Source: Clostridiales bacterium (GTDB lineage: Bacteria > Bacillota > Clostridia > Christensenellales > Aristaeellaceae). From it: DNA of 62,301 nt. Location of the stretch: the NCBI GenBank assembly GCA_012521895.1, contig JAAYLK010000035.1, positions 1-62,301 on the forward strand, written 5' to 3'. Below the pieces are notes generated by a model. That model was not told the origin of the DNA and made no database searches. It saw nothing but the letters and a program-made list of their open reading frames with translations. The translations under genes and the position numbers were made by a program. Below, in pieces: positions 17,451-25,959 of the stretch (position 1 is its first letter; every line of letters starts with the position of its first letter).

Positions 17451-18529
17451 AGAAACGCATCCTCTCTGCCCTTCTGTCCCTGGTACTGATTTTCTCTATT
17501 GTCTTGGCAAGCGCGCAATCAGAGCCGGACATTCACAAGTATTCCTACATGTTCTTTGGCACCTTTGATACCGCTATCACCCTGATTGCCTTCGCGCCGT
17601 CCCAGGAAGAATTTGATAAGAACGCCAAGCTGGTGGAAGACAGGTTCAACGAGCTGCACAAGCAGTTTAATCAGTACCTGCGCTATGAAGGCCTCAACAA
17701 CATGTACTACCTGAACAACAACGCCGCGAAAGAGCCTGTGAGGGTGCCGGAGGAATTGTTTCAGCTGATCAAATGGGCCAAGGAGGAGCAAACCAGGACC
17801 CAGGGCATGGTCAACATCGCCCTGGGCGCTGTGCTGGCCTTATGGCACGATGAGCGCGACACCGCGGACCTCTCCCCCGAGCAAGCCAAGCTGCCGGATA
17901 TGGACAAGCTGGAAGCCGCCAATAGGCATACCAACATTGATTTCGTCATTCTGGATGAGCAGGAACAGACCATCTATTACCAGGACCCGCTGCTCAAGCT
18001 GGACGTCGGCGCGGTTGCCAAGGGGTATGCCACAGAGTTGGTCGCCCGGATGCTGCTGGATACGGACATGACCAGTTTCATCATCAACGCAGGCGGCAAT
18101 GTGCGCACCGGTCACCTGCCGCTGGATGGCCGGAAAGCCTGGGGCATCGGCATCCAGGACCCGGACGCCGCCCTGGTGCTGCCCGCCGGGGACGATGTGA
18201 TGGACATCCTGTTTCTAAGCGACCTGTCCCTGGTGACCAGCGGTGACTACCAGCGCTATTACATGGTGGACGGCAAGCGCTACCACCATCTGATCTCGCC
18301 GGAAACCTTGATGCCGGCGGACCACATGCGCTCGGTGACCATCATCACCGAGGATTCCGGTTACGCCGACCTCCTGTCCACCGCGGTCTTCCTGATGCCC
18401 TATGAGCAGGGCCGCGCCTATGTGGAAGCCCTTGAGGGTGTGGAGGCGCTGTGGGTGCTCAATGACAGAAGCATTGAAATGACGGAAGGCATCAAAGGGG
18501 TTTCCTACACGATGGGCTACCGGCAGTAA
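17447..18529 (+). CDS. apbE: FAD:protein FMN transferase ApbE-like
   Basis: 360 residues. ApbE enzymes attach FMN covalently to Thr or Ser of exported flavoproteins such as RnfG/NqrC subunits. A signal peptide (MKKRILSALLSLVLIFSIVLASAQS) is present but without the lipobox cysteine that many ApbE proteins have. Family motifs include LDVGAVAKGYATELV, NAGGNVRTGH, and the Mg-binding tail YADLLSTAVFLM; YHHLISPETLMPA stands where HIIDPRTG-like sequence is usual. The start overlaps the era stop (ATGA). The gene ends before a bidirectional terminator. No target flavoprotein is encoded in the window. Confidence 0.88.
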   Translation: MKKRILSALLSLVLIFSIVLASAQSEPDIHKYSYMFFGTFDTAITLIAFAPSQEEFDKNAKLVEDRFNELHKQFNQYLRYEGLNNMYYLNNNAAKEPVRVPEELFQLIKWAKEEQTRTQGMVNIALGAVLALWHDERDTADLSPEQAKLPDMDKLEAANRHTNIDFVILDEQEQTIYYQDPLLKLDVGAVAKGYATELVARMLLDTDMTSFIINAGGNVRTGHLPLDGRKAWGIGIQDPDAALVLPAGDDVMDILFLSDLSLVTSGDYQRYYMVDGKRYHHLISPETLMPADHMRSVTIITEDSGYADLLSTAVFLMPYEQGRAYVEALEGVEALWVLNDRSIEMTEGIKGVSYTMGYRQ

Positions 18530-18545
18530 GTTAAAATACTCCATG

Positions 18546-18574
18546 AAAAAAGCAGGCACGACACCTGCTTTTTT
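18546..18574. terminator. bidirectional intrinsic terminator between apbE and the phosphatase gene
   Basis: A AAAAAAGCAGG arm pairs with CCTGCTTTTTT across a 7-base loop, so both strands end in a U-run. It serves the plus-strand phoH-apbE unit and the minus-strand fhs cluster. Confidence 0.88.
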
Positions 18575-19691
18575 ACTTTTCGCAAAGGATGAGCGGCACT
18601 TCCATCTCGCTGCTTGTCAACCCGGCGTGCATGCCGATGAGGACATCCTGGCCGCGGCTATGATAGAGGGCCGTGCCGGCAATGGCCAGGGCGACAAAGT
18701 CACCCAGGTATTGCTCCAATCCAGGCATATAAGGTTCGGGGCCAAACAACTCTTTCCCAAGCGCTTCCTGCTTCGTCAACAGCAGGAATTGACCCGGAAA
18801 GGCCCTGTGGAAGGCATCCGGAAACTGATTGATGCATTCCGGCTTAACCTGGAATGATGCTGCACGGGGTTCAATGAAGGCTGGGCGAACCAGCATGCCG
18901 GCCAATTCATCGTGATCTGTCATGTAGACCGGTTCAGTGTCCAGCAGGCCATGGTCAGCGGTGATGATGAGCAAGGTGTCTTTTGGGAGCTGCTGATGAA
19001 GCGTTTCACACCAAAGGTCGATACCTGCCATGATGTCATGGGTTTCAGGGCTGTTCACGCCAAAATCGTGCATGCTGGCATCCGGCTGACCATCATACAC
19101 ATACAGGTAGTGGCGGCCCGGCAGTGCCAATTGCTCCTGAATACGCAATCTGATTTCCGACAAAGTCGCTGCATGGACGCGGTCATGCTTTGAGATGGCA
19201 ACTGACTGCGCCTGAGTAGAACGCGCGATGCGCTGGCTTAGCTCATTCAGGGGCAAAAAACGGTCCGCGATGTGATGGTCCGCGGCCTGGCATCTCGTGA
19301 ATTGAAGGGTATTGGGATAGACATCCACGCTATGCTGCGCCTGCGGGAAGAACATGGTCCAACCCAAGCGGCCATGTTGGGACGGCGGCAGACCTGTTCT
19401 GAGGCTGGCTGTGGCGGCAAGGGTTGTGGACGGGAAGACGGCTGAGAGGGTGTGCAGCCAGTGGCGCCTGAGGAAGCTGTCTTCCATCAGGTGTTCCTGG
19501 AGCGTGCTCACCCCCATGCCGTCCAGCACCAGCAGGATGATGTTGCGCACTTGCGGTGTCAGCATGGCATCAAGCTGCGCAAGGCTGCCAAAAGGCGCGG
19601 CCTGGCCAAAGGCCTTCGCGATGCTGCCGGTCAGCTGCAAGGAGCAGTTCATATAATCCGGGAAGAGAATCCGCTTATCCAAGGCGCTCAA
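18573..19691 (-). CDS. alkaline phosphatase superfamily phosphodiesterase/pyrophosphatase
   Basis: 372 residues of the nucleotide pyrophosphatase/phosphodiesterase type. Metal and nucleophile motifs are ILLVLDGMG (first aspartate), FPSTTLAATASLRTG (nucleophilic Thr region), DGQPDASMHDFG, ITADHGLLDT and the C-terminal GMHAGLTSSEMEVPLI. There is no signal peptide, so it is probably cytoplasmic; the substrate is unknown. The start is a TTG behind GGGGAG at 4 bases, inside the end of the preceding gene (17-base overlap). It is the last gene of the fhs cluster. Confidence 0.82.
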   Translation of the reverse strand: MSALDKRILFPDYMNCSLQLTGSIAKAFGQAAPFGSLAQLDAMLTPQVRNIILLVLDGMGVSTLQEHLMEDSFLRRHWLHTLSAVFPSTTLAATASLRTGLPPSQHGRLGWTMFFPQAQHSVDVYPNTLQFTRCQAADHHIADRFLPLNELSQRIARSTQAQSVAISKHDRVHAATLSEIRLRIQEQLALPGRHYLYVYDGQPDASMHDFGVNSPETHDIMAGIDLWCETLHQQLPKDTLLIITADHGLLDTEPVYMTDHDELAGMLVRPAFIEPRAASFQVKPECINQFPDAFHRAFPGQFLLLTKQEALGKELFGPEPYMPGLEQYLGDFVALAIAGTALYHSRGQDVLIGMHAGLTSSEMEVPLILCEK

Positions 19692-20598
19692 ACAGCTCCC
19701 CTGCCAACTGGATTTGCTGGGTCATCAGCTCCAACACCTCGTCACTGGAGATGGTCTTCTCCCCAATGCCAAACTCCGGCGTTCTCCAGCCGGACTGCAG
19801 CACATTGGTGACCACCGTTTCCAGGCAGTCCGCTTCGCGCTCCAGCTTCAAGGAATCGCGCACCAGCTTGACGGTGGCGTACAAGCCGGCAAACAGTGGC
19901 ACTTCCTTCTTCTGGGCCTGCGGCTGAACATATTGCACGGCCAAAGTGTCAGACAGCATCTCTTCAAACGCAAGCTGCTCGGTACCGCCGATGTACAGCA
20001 AGAGGTAGGTGAGCAGCCTGGCTTCACTTTTAGCGCACAAGACAAGGGGGGTGTATTGGGATGCGTGCAGCAAGCCCTGGATGAGTTCTTCCAGCGCCCT
20101 GACTTCAGGTGTTGGCAGTGCCGCGTACATCACAGCCCTGTTCAGGGGCTCGCTCCAGGCCCTGGTGGCATCCGTCTCAAGCAAGACCAAGGGCTTGCCT
20201 TGCTTTTTGGACAGCGCGCAGGCAGTGACCGCCGTCTTGTTGATGGGGGTGGTTTCATCCATCGGCCAGACCAGGTCCGCTTTGGGCAGGTGGCTCGCTT
20301 TGAGCCGGCTCAAGCTGTCAAGGGCGTCCAACTGGTTGAGCATGCTGTACTTGCTGTGGCAGTTGATCAGCCTCGCGATTCGTTTTTCTCCGTCTGCCGT
20401 GCCCGCCAGCATCACCGCGTCATGCTCCTTGATGGCCTGCAGGAGATCGCCGTCTGACAGGTCCTCCTTCAAGCTCATTTCACGCATCACGAAACTGTGG
20501 GAAAAGGCGATGGCAAGTTCAGACAGAGCCTGCTGAATGAACCGCAGGCTCTGACGATATTCGGAATGGGTAGTGAGAAACAAGATTTTCGCGCGCAT
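19675..20598 (-). CDS. isopropylmalate/isocitrate dehydrogenase-like protein, probably non-catalytic
   Basis: 307 residues with no clean enzyme signature. The order of weak matches follows the beta-decarboxylating dehydrogenase fold: DLSDGDLLQAIKEHDAVMLAG resembles the early helix-strand before the substrate loop, and VRDSLKLEREADCL followed by LQSGWRTPEFG resembles the family C-terminus (helix, then an RTxD-like turn). The arginines, lysine and aspartates that bind substrate and metal in IPMDH are not recognisable, and the protein is shorter than the usual 350. It begins 2 bases after capA and overlaps the phosphatase gene. I treat the fold as inference and the function as unknown. Confidence 0.55.
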   Translation of the reverse strand: MRAKILFLTTHSEYRQSLRFIQQALSELAIAFSHSFVMREMSLKEDLSDGDLLQAIKEHDAVMLAGTADGEKRIARLINCHSKYSMLNQLDALDSLSRLKASHLPKADLVWPMDETTPINKTAVTACALSKKQGKPLVLLETDATRAWSEPLNRAVMYAALPTPEVRALEELIQGLLHASQYTPLVLCAKSEARLLTYLLLYIGGTEQLAFEEMLSDTLAVQYVQPQAQKKEVPLFAGLYATVKLVRDSLKLEREADCLETVVTNVLQSGWRTPEFGIGEKTISSDEVLELMTQQIQLAGELFERLG

Positions 20599-20600
20599 GC

Positions 20601-21758
20601 TTACTCCCAGTCTGTCGGATAGTGCTCCACCGCATACTCCAGGCCCCTGCCATTGCTCTTTAACACATTGATGACGTTGTCAATCAGCCGCTGGTCGGTA
20701 AAGGGCGTTGGCGCAAAATCGTTGTAGTCAGTGCGGGATGAAATCCGCGTCGGGATGATGCGGAAGCCGTCTGTCTCCACCGAATCGGGCTTGACGTTGA
20801 AACGCACCTGGAAGAGGAAGGTGCTCATGTCGCTGGGCTTGGTGTTGCCTGCGAAGCTGAAGTTGCCCAGGGAATAGACGATGTAGCGGTCCTTGTATTT
20901 TTCAATCGGGTTGATGCGGTGGCTGTGGTGGCCCAGCACCAGGTCGGCCCCCGCGTCAATCGCCGCGCGGCCCAGGTTGATCTGGTTGTGGTTGGGCTTG
21001 TAATCCAGCTCCGCACCCCAATGGAAGCTGACAATGACGATGTCATACTGCGCCTTGGCGTTCCTGATGGCCTGGGGCACGGAGGTCAGCATATCCTGCA
21101 CTTTTTCACGGTAGTGCAGGTAGCTCAGCATCGCGATGCTGACATCATTGATGGTGTAGACGCCGACATGGGTGGAGTCGCTCCACACAATCCCCGCTTC
21201 TTCCAGGGTTCTGATGGTCTCATCCCTGCCGGCCTCGCCGTGGTCCAGGATGTGGTTGTTTTCAAGCGCAACCGCCTCGATGCTGCCCTCCTTGAGGATC
21301 TCTACATAGCTGGGCGGGGCAGAGAAGACAAACTGATTGTTGGACTTGTACACCGGCGCCGTGGTCAGGGTGCCTTCAAAATTAACCAGGGTGAGGTCGT
21401 CGCTTGCGAAAATGTCCTTGACATTGCGCATCAGGAAATGCAGGTCGCCATCCTGCTTTTTCAACTCGCGTTCAAAGATGGTGTCCCCACGCTTGCGCAC
21501 GTCCCCGCCGATGGTCATGTCCCCCGCGGCGGTGACGATCAATTGCAGGTTGTTGTTGAACACGCGATCTGGCGGAATGGTCTGCACCGGTTGCGCGCTG
21601 GGTTCGGTGGTAGCGGCGGGATCAAGGGGCGCATCGGTCGTGGTGGTGATTGAAGGCAGGAGGTCGATGATGCTGACCTCTTCATCAGCGTGGGCAATGG
21701 TTGCCGTCATCCCAAGGATGAGGCTGGTCGTGATGAGCAACAGCAACAATTTCTTCAT
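20601..21758 (-). CDS. CapA/YwtB-family exported metallophosphatase-like protein
   Basis: 385 residues. A signal peptide (MKKLLLLL to AHA, about 1-24) is followed by a Thr/Pro-rich spacer and the PGA_cap domain. Motifs are AAGDMTIGGDV, LVNFEGTLT, ALENNHILDHGEAG, VSFHWGAELDYKP, and LVLGHHSHRINPIE with YSLGNFSF, which form the calcineurin-like two-metal site. CapA proteins serve poly-gamma-glutamate capsule export or less defined wall roles; no other pgs genes are present, so capsule synthesis is not implied. The ATG at 21758 is chosen for the signal peptide; the frame runs further upstream only in the shadow of the aminotransferase gene. Confidence 0.85.
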   Translation of the reverse strand: MKKLLLLLITTSLILGMTATIAHADEEVSIIDLLPSITTTTDAPLDPAATTEPSAQPVQTIPPDRVFNNNLQLIVTAAGDMTIGGDVRKRGDTIFERELKKQDGDLHFLMRNVKDIFASDDLTLVNFEGTLTTAPVYKSNNQFVFSAPPSYVEILKEGSIEAVALENNHILDHGEAGRDETIRTLEEAGIVWSDSTHVGVYTINDVSIAMLSYLHYREKVQDMLTSVPQAIRNAKAQYDIVIVSFHWGAELDYKPNHNQINLGRAAIDAGADLVLGHHSHRINPIEKYKDRYIVYSLGNFSFAGNTKPSDMSTFLFQVRFNVKPDSVETDGFRIIPTRISSRTDYNDFAPTPFTDQRLIDNVINVLKSNGRGLEYAVEHYPTDWE

Positions 21759-21768
21759 GGCAGAACTC

Positions 21769-22944
21769 CTATAGGCTGGAAAGGAAGGCGGAAATCCGGT
21801 CGAAGGCTTCCAGCAGTTTGTCTGTCGCCGTGGCATAGCAGCAACGGATATGCCCTTCGCCGCTGGGGCCAAAGGCATTGCCCGGCACGCACACCACATG
21901 GTGCTCCTGCAGCAGGCGCTCGCAGAATTGTTCGCTGCTAAGCCCGGTTGAACGAATGGATGGGAAGGTGTAGAACGCGCCTTTGGGCTCAAAGCAGTCA
22001 AGGCCCATTTCATTGAAGGCGCTGACCATCAGCCTGCGGCGGCGATCATAGCTGTCGCGCATCTTGTTGACATCGCGGTATTCGGTCTCCCGGCCTTGCT
22101 TTAAGGCGTTGTAGGCCGCGACCTGGCTTTGGCGGCTGGCGCACATGATGGTGTATTGGTGGATGCGGGAGCAGGCTTTGACGACCTCCCCAGGCGCGCA
22201 CAGGTAGCCCAGGCGGAAACCGGTCATCGCGAAGGCCTTTGAGAAACCGCTGACCACCATGGTCCGTTCCCTCATGCCGGGCAGGGAGGCGATGGAATGC
22301 TGGAAGAAACCGTCATAACACAGTTCCGCGTAGATTTCATCACACACCACAAACAAATCATGCTTGATGGCGACTTCGGCGATTGCTTTCAAGCGCTCAA
22401 GCGGCAGCACCGCGCCGGTGGGGTTGCTGGGGTAGCTCAAGACCAGAACCCGGCTTTTGTCCGTGATGCAGGCTTCCAGGTCCTGGGCTTGCAGTTGAAA
22501 GTCGTTCTCCGCCCGGGTGGGGACATCCACCGGCACACCGCCCGCGAACAGGGCGCAGGCGCGGTAGCTGATGTAGCAGGGCTCCGGAATAAGCACCTCA
22601 TCCCCCGGACGCAGCAGGACGCGCAAGGCCAGGTCAATCGCCTCACTGGCGCCGACCGTGACCAGCACCTCGCTGTTTGGGTCATAAGCCACATCAAAGC
22701 GGTTGTTGAGGTAGTAGGCAATCTCATTGCGCAGCGGCAGCAGGCCAGAGTTGGCAGTGTACTGGGTTTCTCCGTCCAGCAGGCTGTCAATGGCGGTGTT
22801 GCGCACCGGAAAGGGGGTCACAAAGTCGGGCTCGCCAACCCCTAAAGAGATGGCGTCCTTCATGGTGCCCGCGATATCAAAGAAGCGCCGGATGGCGCTT
22901 GGGGGCACTGCGCTGATGGCAGGGTTGATAAAATGGGCGCTCAT
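21769..22944 (-). CDS. class I/II PLP-dependent aminotransferase
   Basis: 391 residues of fold-type I. GVGEPDFVTP near the N-terminus, SYPSNPTGAVL, CDEIYAELCYDG and the PLP-lysine motif SGFSKAFAMTGFRLGY identify the aspartate/aromatic aminotransferase branch; RCCYATATDKL holds the substrate-carboxylate arginine region. The precise amino-acid pair cannot be read. The start overlaps the stop of the Lrp-type regulator by 4 bases, a pairing often seen where the regulator senses an amino acid related to the enzyme. Confidence 0.92.
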   Translation of the reverse strand: MSAHFINPAISAVPPSAIRRFFDIAGTMKDAISLGVGEPDFVTPFPVRNTAIDSLLDGETQYTANSGLLPLRNEIAYYLNNRFDVAYDPNSEVLVTVGASEAIDLALRVLLRPGDEVLIPEPCYISYRACALFAGGVPVDVPTRAENDFQLQAQDLEACITDKSRVLVLSYPSNPTGAVLPLERLKAIAEVAIKHDLFVVCDEIYAELCYDGFFQHSIASLPGMRERTMVVSGFSKAFAMTGFRLGYLCAPGEVVKACSRIHQYTIMCASRQSQVAAYNALKQGRETEYRDVNKMRDSYDRRRRLMVSAFNEMGLDCFEPKGAFYTFPSIRSTGLSSEQFCERLLQEHHVVCVPGNAFGPSGEGHIRCCYATATDKLLEAFDRISAFLSSL

Positions 22945-23432
22945 GGGGAGACACTCAGCCTTTTGTCTTCTTCGGGCACATCAATCACGATGCCGTCCTG
23001 CTTGTAGCGCTTGAGGACAAAGCTGGTGGAGGTGCCGGTGACAGTTTCCAGGGGGCTTAAACGTTCGGAGACGAAATAAGCCAATTCCTTGAGGGTGGGC
23101 GCGGACACCTGGATCAGGAGGTCATAGGTGCCGCTCATCAGGTAGAGGCTGCGCACTTCCTCAAAGCTGTTGATGCGCTTGGCGATGGCGTCAAAGCCAA
23201 ACTCCCGCTGGGGCATTACCTTGACCTCAATCATGGCTTCAACCACATTGCGCTCAGCCTTGTCCCAGTTGACTACAGGGCGGTAGCAGAGGATGACGCC
23301 CTCCTTTTCCAGTTCATCAATGGCTGACGCCACCTCTGCCATCTCCATGCCCAACATCACTGCCATTTTTTCAAGCGGGATGCGGCAGTCTTCGTTGAGC
23401 AGGTCCAGGACGCGCTTATGTGTTCCGTTCAT
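22941..23432 (-). CDS. Lrp/AsnC family transcriptional regulator
   Basis: 163 residues. The N-terminal winged helix-turn-helix (about 1-60, LLNEDCRIPLEKMAVML) is followed by the RAM/AsnC ligand domain with VMPQREFGFDAIAKRI and YLMSGTYDLLIQV. Such proteins form dimers to octamers and respond to amino acids. AAGGAGAACA precedes the ATG. It lies 8 bases after fhs and overlaps the aminotransferase gene, so it may tune the aminotransferase and itself; no operator was identified. Confidence 0.92.
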   Translation of the reverse strand: MNGTHKRVLDLLNEDCRIPLEKMAVMLGMEMAEVASAIDELEKEGVILCYRPVVNWDKAERNVVEAMIEVKVMPQREFGFDAIAKRINSFEEVRSLYLMSGTYDLLIQVSAPTLKELAYFVSERLSPLETVTGTSTSFVLKRYKQDGIVIDVPEEDKRLSVSP

Positions 23433-23440
23433 TGTTCTCC

Positions 23441-25108
23441 TTAAAAGACACCGCTGATGACTCCGTCGTTGTCCACATCGATGTTCAGGGCCGCCGGCTG
23501 CTTGGGCAGGCCGGGCATAGCGATGATGTCGCCGGCGAAGGCGACCACAAAGCCGGCGCCGCCGGACAGGCGGACATCGCGGATGGTGAGCTCAAATCCC
23601 GAGGGCGCGCCCAGCAGCTTAGGATTGTCGCTGAAGGAATACTGGGTCTTGGCGATGCAGACAGGGTAGTGGCCAAAGCCGTCCTCTGTCAGCTGGCCCA
23701 GGATTTTCCGCGCCTGGGCGGTGAAGGTGACGCTGCCGGCGTGGTAGACTTTCTTGGCGATGGCTTCGATTTTCTTGTCCAGGGGCAGCTCGGATTCGTA
23801 GGTGAACTTCAGCTCGCTGCCGCCAGTGCGTTCAATCAGGTCAACCACGACCTGGGCAAGCTCCTTGGTGCCCTGGCCGCCGTGGGCCCAGCCATCGCTG
23901 AAGGCGCAGACCACGTCCTCTTCCTTCATGGCCGCCTGCAGGGTGTCAATCTCGCCCTGGGTGTCGCTGACAAAGTGGTTGATGGCGACCACGACGGGCA
24001 GGTTCCATACCTGCTTGACATTGCGCACGTGGGCAATGAGGTTGGTGAGGCCTTCTTTCAAGGCGGGGATGTTCTCAGCGTTCAGGTCCGCCTTTTGCAC
24101 GCCGCCGTGGTGCTTCAGCGCGCGGATGGTGGCGACCAGCACCACCGCCTCGGGCTTCAGCCCGCTGGCGCGGCACTTGATGTCGATGAACTTTTCAGCG
24201 CCCAGGTCGGCGCCAAAGCCAGCTTCGGTGACCACGTAGTCAGCCAGTTGCAGGGCCAGGCTGGTGGCGGAGATGGAGTTGCAGCCGTGGGCGATGTTGG
24301 CAAAGGGGCCGCCGTGAATCAGTGCCGGGGTCTGGTCCAGGGTCTGGACCAGGTTGGGCATCATGGCATCCCGGAGCAGGGCCGCCATCGCGCCCTGGGC
24401 GCCAATCTGGCTGGCGACGATGTTCTTGCCTTCCTTGTTGCGGGCAACCACGATGTTCCCCAAGCGGGCTTTCAGGTCGTTTAAGTCAGCCGCCATGCAG
24501 AAGGAGGCCATGACCTCGCTGGCCGCGGTGATGTCAAAGCCATCCTCGCGCGGGACACCGTTGCCCGTGCCGCCCAGGCCGTCCACGATGCTGCGCAACT
24601 GGCGGTCGTTCATGTCCATGCAGCGGCGCACGCGCACCTGGCGCTCGTCAATGTTCAGTTGGTTGCCTTGCTGGATGTGGTTGTCCACCATGGCACACAG
24701 CAGGTTGTTGGCGGAGGAGATGGCGTGGAAGTCACCGGTGAAGTGCAGGTTGATGTTCTCCATCGGCAGCACCTGGGCATGGCCGCCGCCGGTCGCGCCG
24801 CCCTTCATGCCAAACACCGGGCCCATGGACGGTTCACGCAAGGCCAGCATGGCATTCTTCCCAATGGCTGACAGCCCATCCGCCAGGCTGATGGAGACCG
24901 TGGTCTTCCCTTCGCCGGCTGTGGTGGGCGTAATCGCGCTGACCAGGATCAATTTGCCCTTCCTGGGCAGGTCACGCAGGTGCACCGGATTGACCTTGGC
25001 GATGTGCCGGCCATAGGTCATCAGGGCAGATTCGGGGATCCCGGCTTTCTTCGCGATGTCAACGATGGGTTGAAGTTTGGCGGCTTGCGCGATCTGGATA
25101 TCGTTCAT
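23441..25108 (-). CDS. fhs: formate-tetrahydrofolate ligase
   Basis: 555 residues, the standard length. The enzyme uses ATP to join formate to tetrahydrofolate, giving 10-formyl-THF for purine and formyl-Met synthesis and, in acetogens, the methyl branch of the Wood-Ljungdahl route. The P-loop-like TPTTAGEGKTTVSISL is at about 57-72; MKGGATGGGHAQVLPME and the C-terminal SGGAGFVVAFAGDI are family signatures. GAGGAGGAACC precedes the ATG. It is 60 bases downstream of the GntR gene. No THF riboswitch and no other Wood-Ljungdahl gene is visible in the window. Confidence 0.97.
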   Translation of the reverse strand: MNDIQIAQAAKLQPIVDIAKKAGIPESALMTYGRHIAKVNPVHLRDLPRKGKLILVSAITPTTAGEGKTTVSISLADGLSAIGKNAMLALREPSMGPVFGMKGGATGGGHAQVLPMENINLHFTGDFHAISSANNLLCAMVDNHIQQGNQLNIDERQVRVRRCMDMNDRQLRSIVDGLGGTGNGVPREDGFDITAASEVMASFCMAADLNDLKARLGNIVVARNKEGKNIVASQIGAQGAMAALLRDAMMPNLVQTLDQTPALIHGGPFANIAHGCNSISATSLALQLADYVVTEAGFGADLGAEKFIDIKCRASGLKPEAVVLVATIRALKHHGGVQKADLNAENIPALKEGLTNLIAHVRNVKQVWNLPVVVAINHFVSDTQGEIDTLQAAMKEEDVVCAFSDGWAHGGQGTKELAQVVVDLIERTGGSELKFTYESELPLDKKIEAIAKKVYHAGSVTFTAQARKILGQLTEDGFGHYPVCIAKTQYSFSDNPKLLGAPSGFELTIRDVRLSGGAGFVVAFAGDIIAMPGLPKQPAALNIDVDNDGVISGVF

Positions 25109-25168
25109 GGTTCCTCCTCATCAATGTTCAATTATTTCTTCGGCAGCATGTCCAGCCTCCGACACTAC

Positions 25169-25876
25169 CTATGGTTCGATTGGCTGGCCGCGCCGCAGGG
25201 AGACCGCGGACAGGCAGGGCAGCTTGCTCTCGTTGAGGTGGCTGGCCATTAATTCCGCAAACGCCTCCTGCTCGCCGTTTTCCAGCATCCGCAGCAGCTC
25301 ATAATGCTCCTGATGCGCATTGGAACGGCGCACAATGCTGGCAATGGCGATGTGGGAGAAGCGGATGATGTATTCCTCCTGGCTGTCAATGACGCGCAGG
25401 ATGCGCTTTTTATCGGAGATTCTTTCGATTGTGCCGTGGAACTCACGGTTGTACCTGGCCAACTCCTCGGCGTTTTGGGCCTGGTGGCTGATGTCCATCG
25501 CGGCAAGGATCTGCCGCAGTTGCTCCAGGTGGGTTTCGTTGACATTTTCAAAGATAGAGGGAATGATCAGCATCATCAGGGCATTGCGGATGGTGAAAGT
25601 TTCCTCGATGTCTTCAATCGTAAACGCGCGCACCACAACACCGCGGCGCTCGATGTACTCCACCAGCCCATCCAGTTCCAGCTTGCGGAAGGCTTCCCGC
25701 AAGGGCGTTCTGGAGATGTGCAGGGACTCCGCGTACACGGTTTCAATCAGCCTTGAACCGGCAGGGATATCGCCCATGATGATCGCGTGCTTGAGCGTCT
25801 CATACGTGGTTTCGCGGATGGGTTTGTTTAATTCCACATGTTCCAAATCAAATTGATCCAAGGATGCTTCCCCCAT
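25169..25876 (-). CDS. GntR-family transcriptional regulator (FadR/FCD subfamily)
   Basis: 235 residues: an N-terminal winged helix (about 20-85) with LHISRTPLREAFRKLELDGLVE, then an all-helical FCD ligand domain with the metal-site pattern RYNREFHGTI and later HQEHYELL. Effectors of this subfamily are usually small organic acids. The ATG at 25876 lies only about 10 bases from the expected transcription start and has no Shine-Dalgarno; a TTG at 25861 preceded by GGGGGAA is an alternative start that removes 5 residues. It heads the fhs cluster and may control it. Confidence 0.88.
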   Translation of the reverse strand: MGEASLDQFDLEHVELNKPIRETTYETLKHAIIMGDIPAGSRLIETVYAESLHISRTPLREAFRKLELDGLVEYIERRGVVVRAFTIEDIEETFTIRNALMMLIIPSIFENVNETHLEQLRQILAAMDISHQAQNAEELARYNREFHGTIERISDKKRILRVIDSQEEYIIRFSHIAIASIVRRSNAHQEHYELLRMLENGEQEAFAELMASHLNESKLPCLSAVSLRRGQPIEP

Positions 25877-25892
25877 CGTTTTGTTCTGTTTG

Positions 25893-25921
25893 ATAGTACA
25901 GTCTTAGCCTGCAACTGTCAA
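25893..25921 (-). promoter_or_regulatory. strong sigma-A promoter of the gntR-fhs cluster
   Basis: Minus-strand TTGACA (25916-25921), a 17-base spacer and TACTAT (25893-25898). The short stretch between the -10 box and the start codon suggests a very short 5' leader. Confidence 0.75.
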
Positions 25922-25959
25922 GAAATGGCGCGGTTGTGGGTACGAAATAACCTAAAATT

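Noticed and set aside
20601-21758. CapA-like gene as evidence for a poly-gamma-glutamate capsule
   Set aside because: No pgsB, pgsC or pgsE homologue is nearby, and CapA-like proteins occur widely without capsules.
23420-24484. Long plus-strand open frame of 354 codons opposite fhs, and similar long antisense frames opposite tyrS, smc, infB, nusA and metK
   Set aside because: The sense genes are unambiguous; GC-rich codon use makes long empty frames on the other strand. No motif, ribosome site or start context supports them.
25109-25168. Possible tetrahydrofolate riboswitch before fhs
   Set aside because: The 60-base gap is too short for the aptamer and has no matching conserved sequence.
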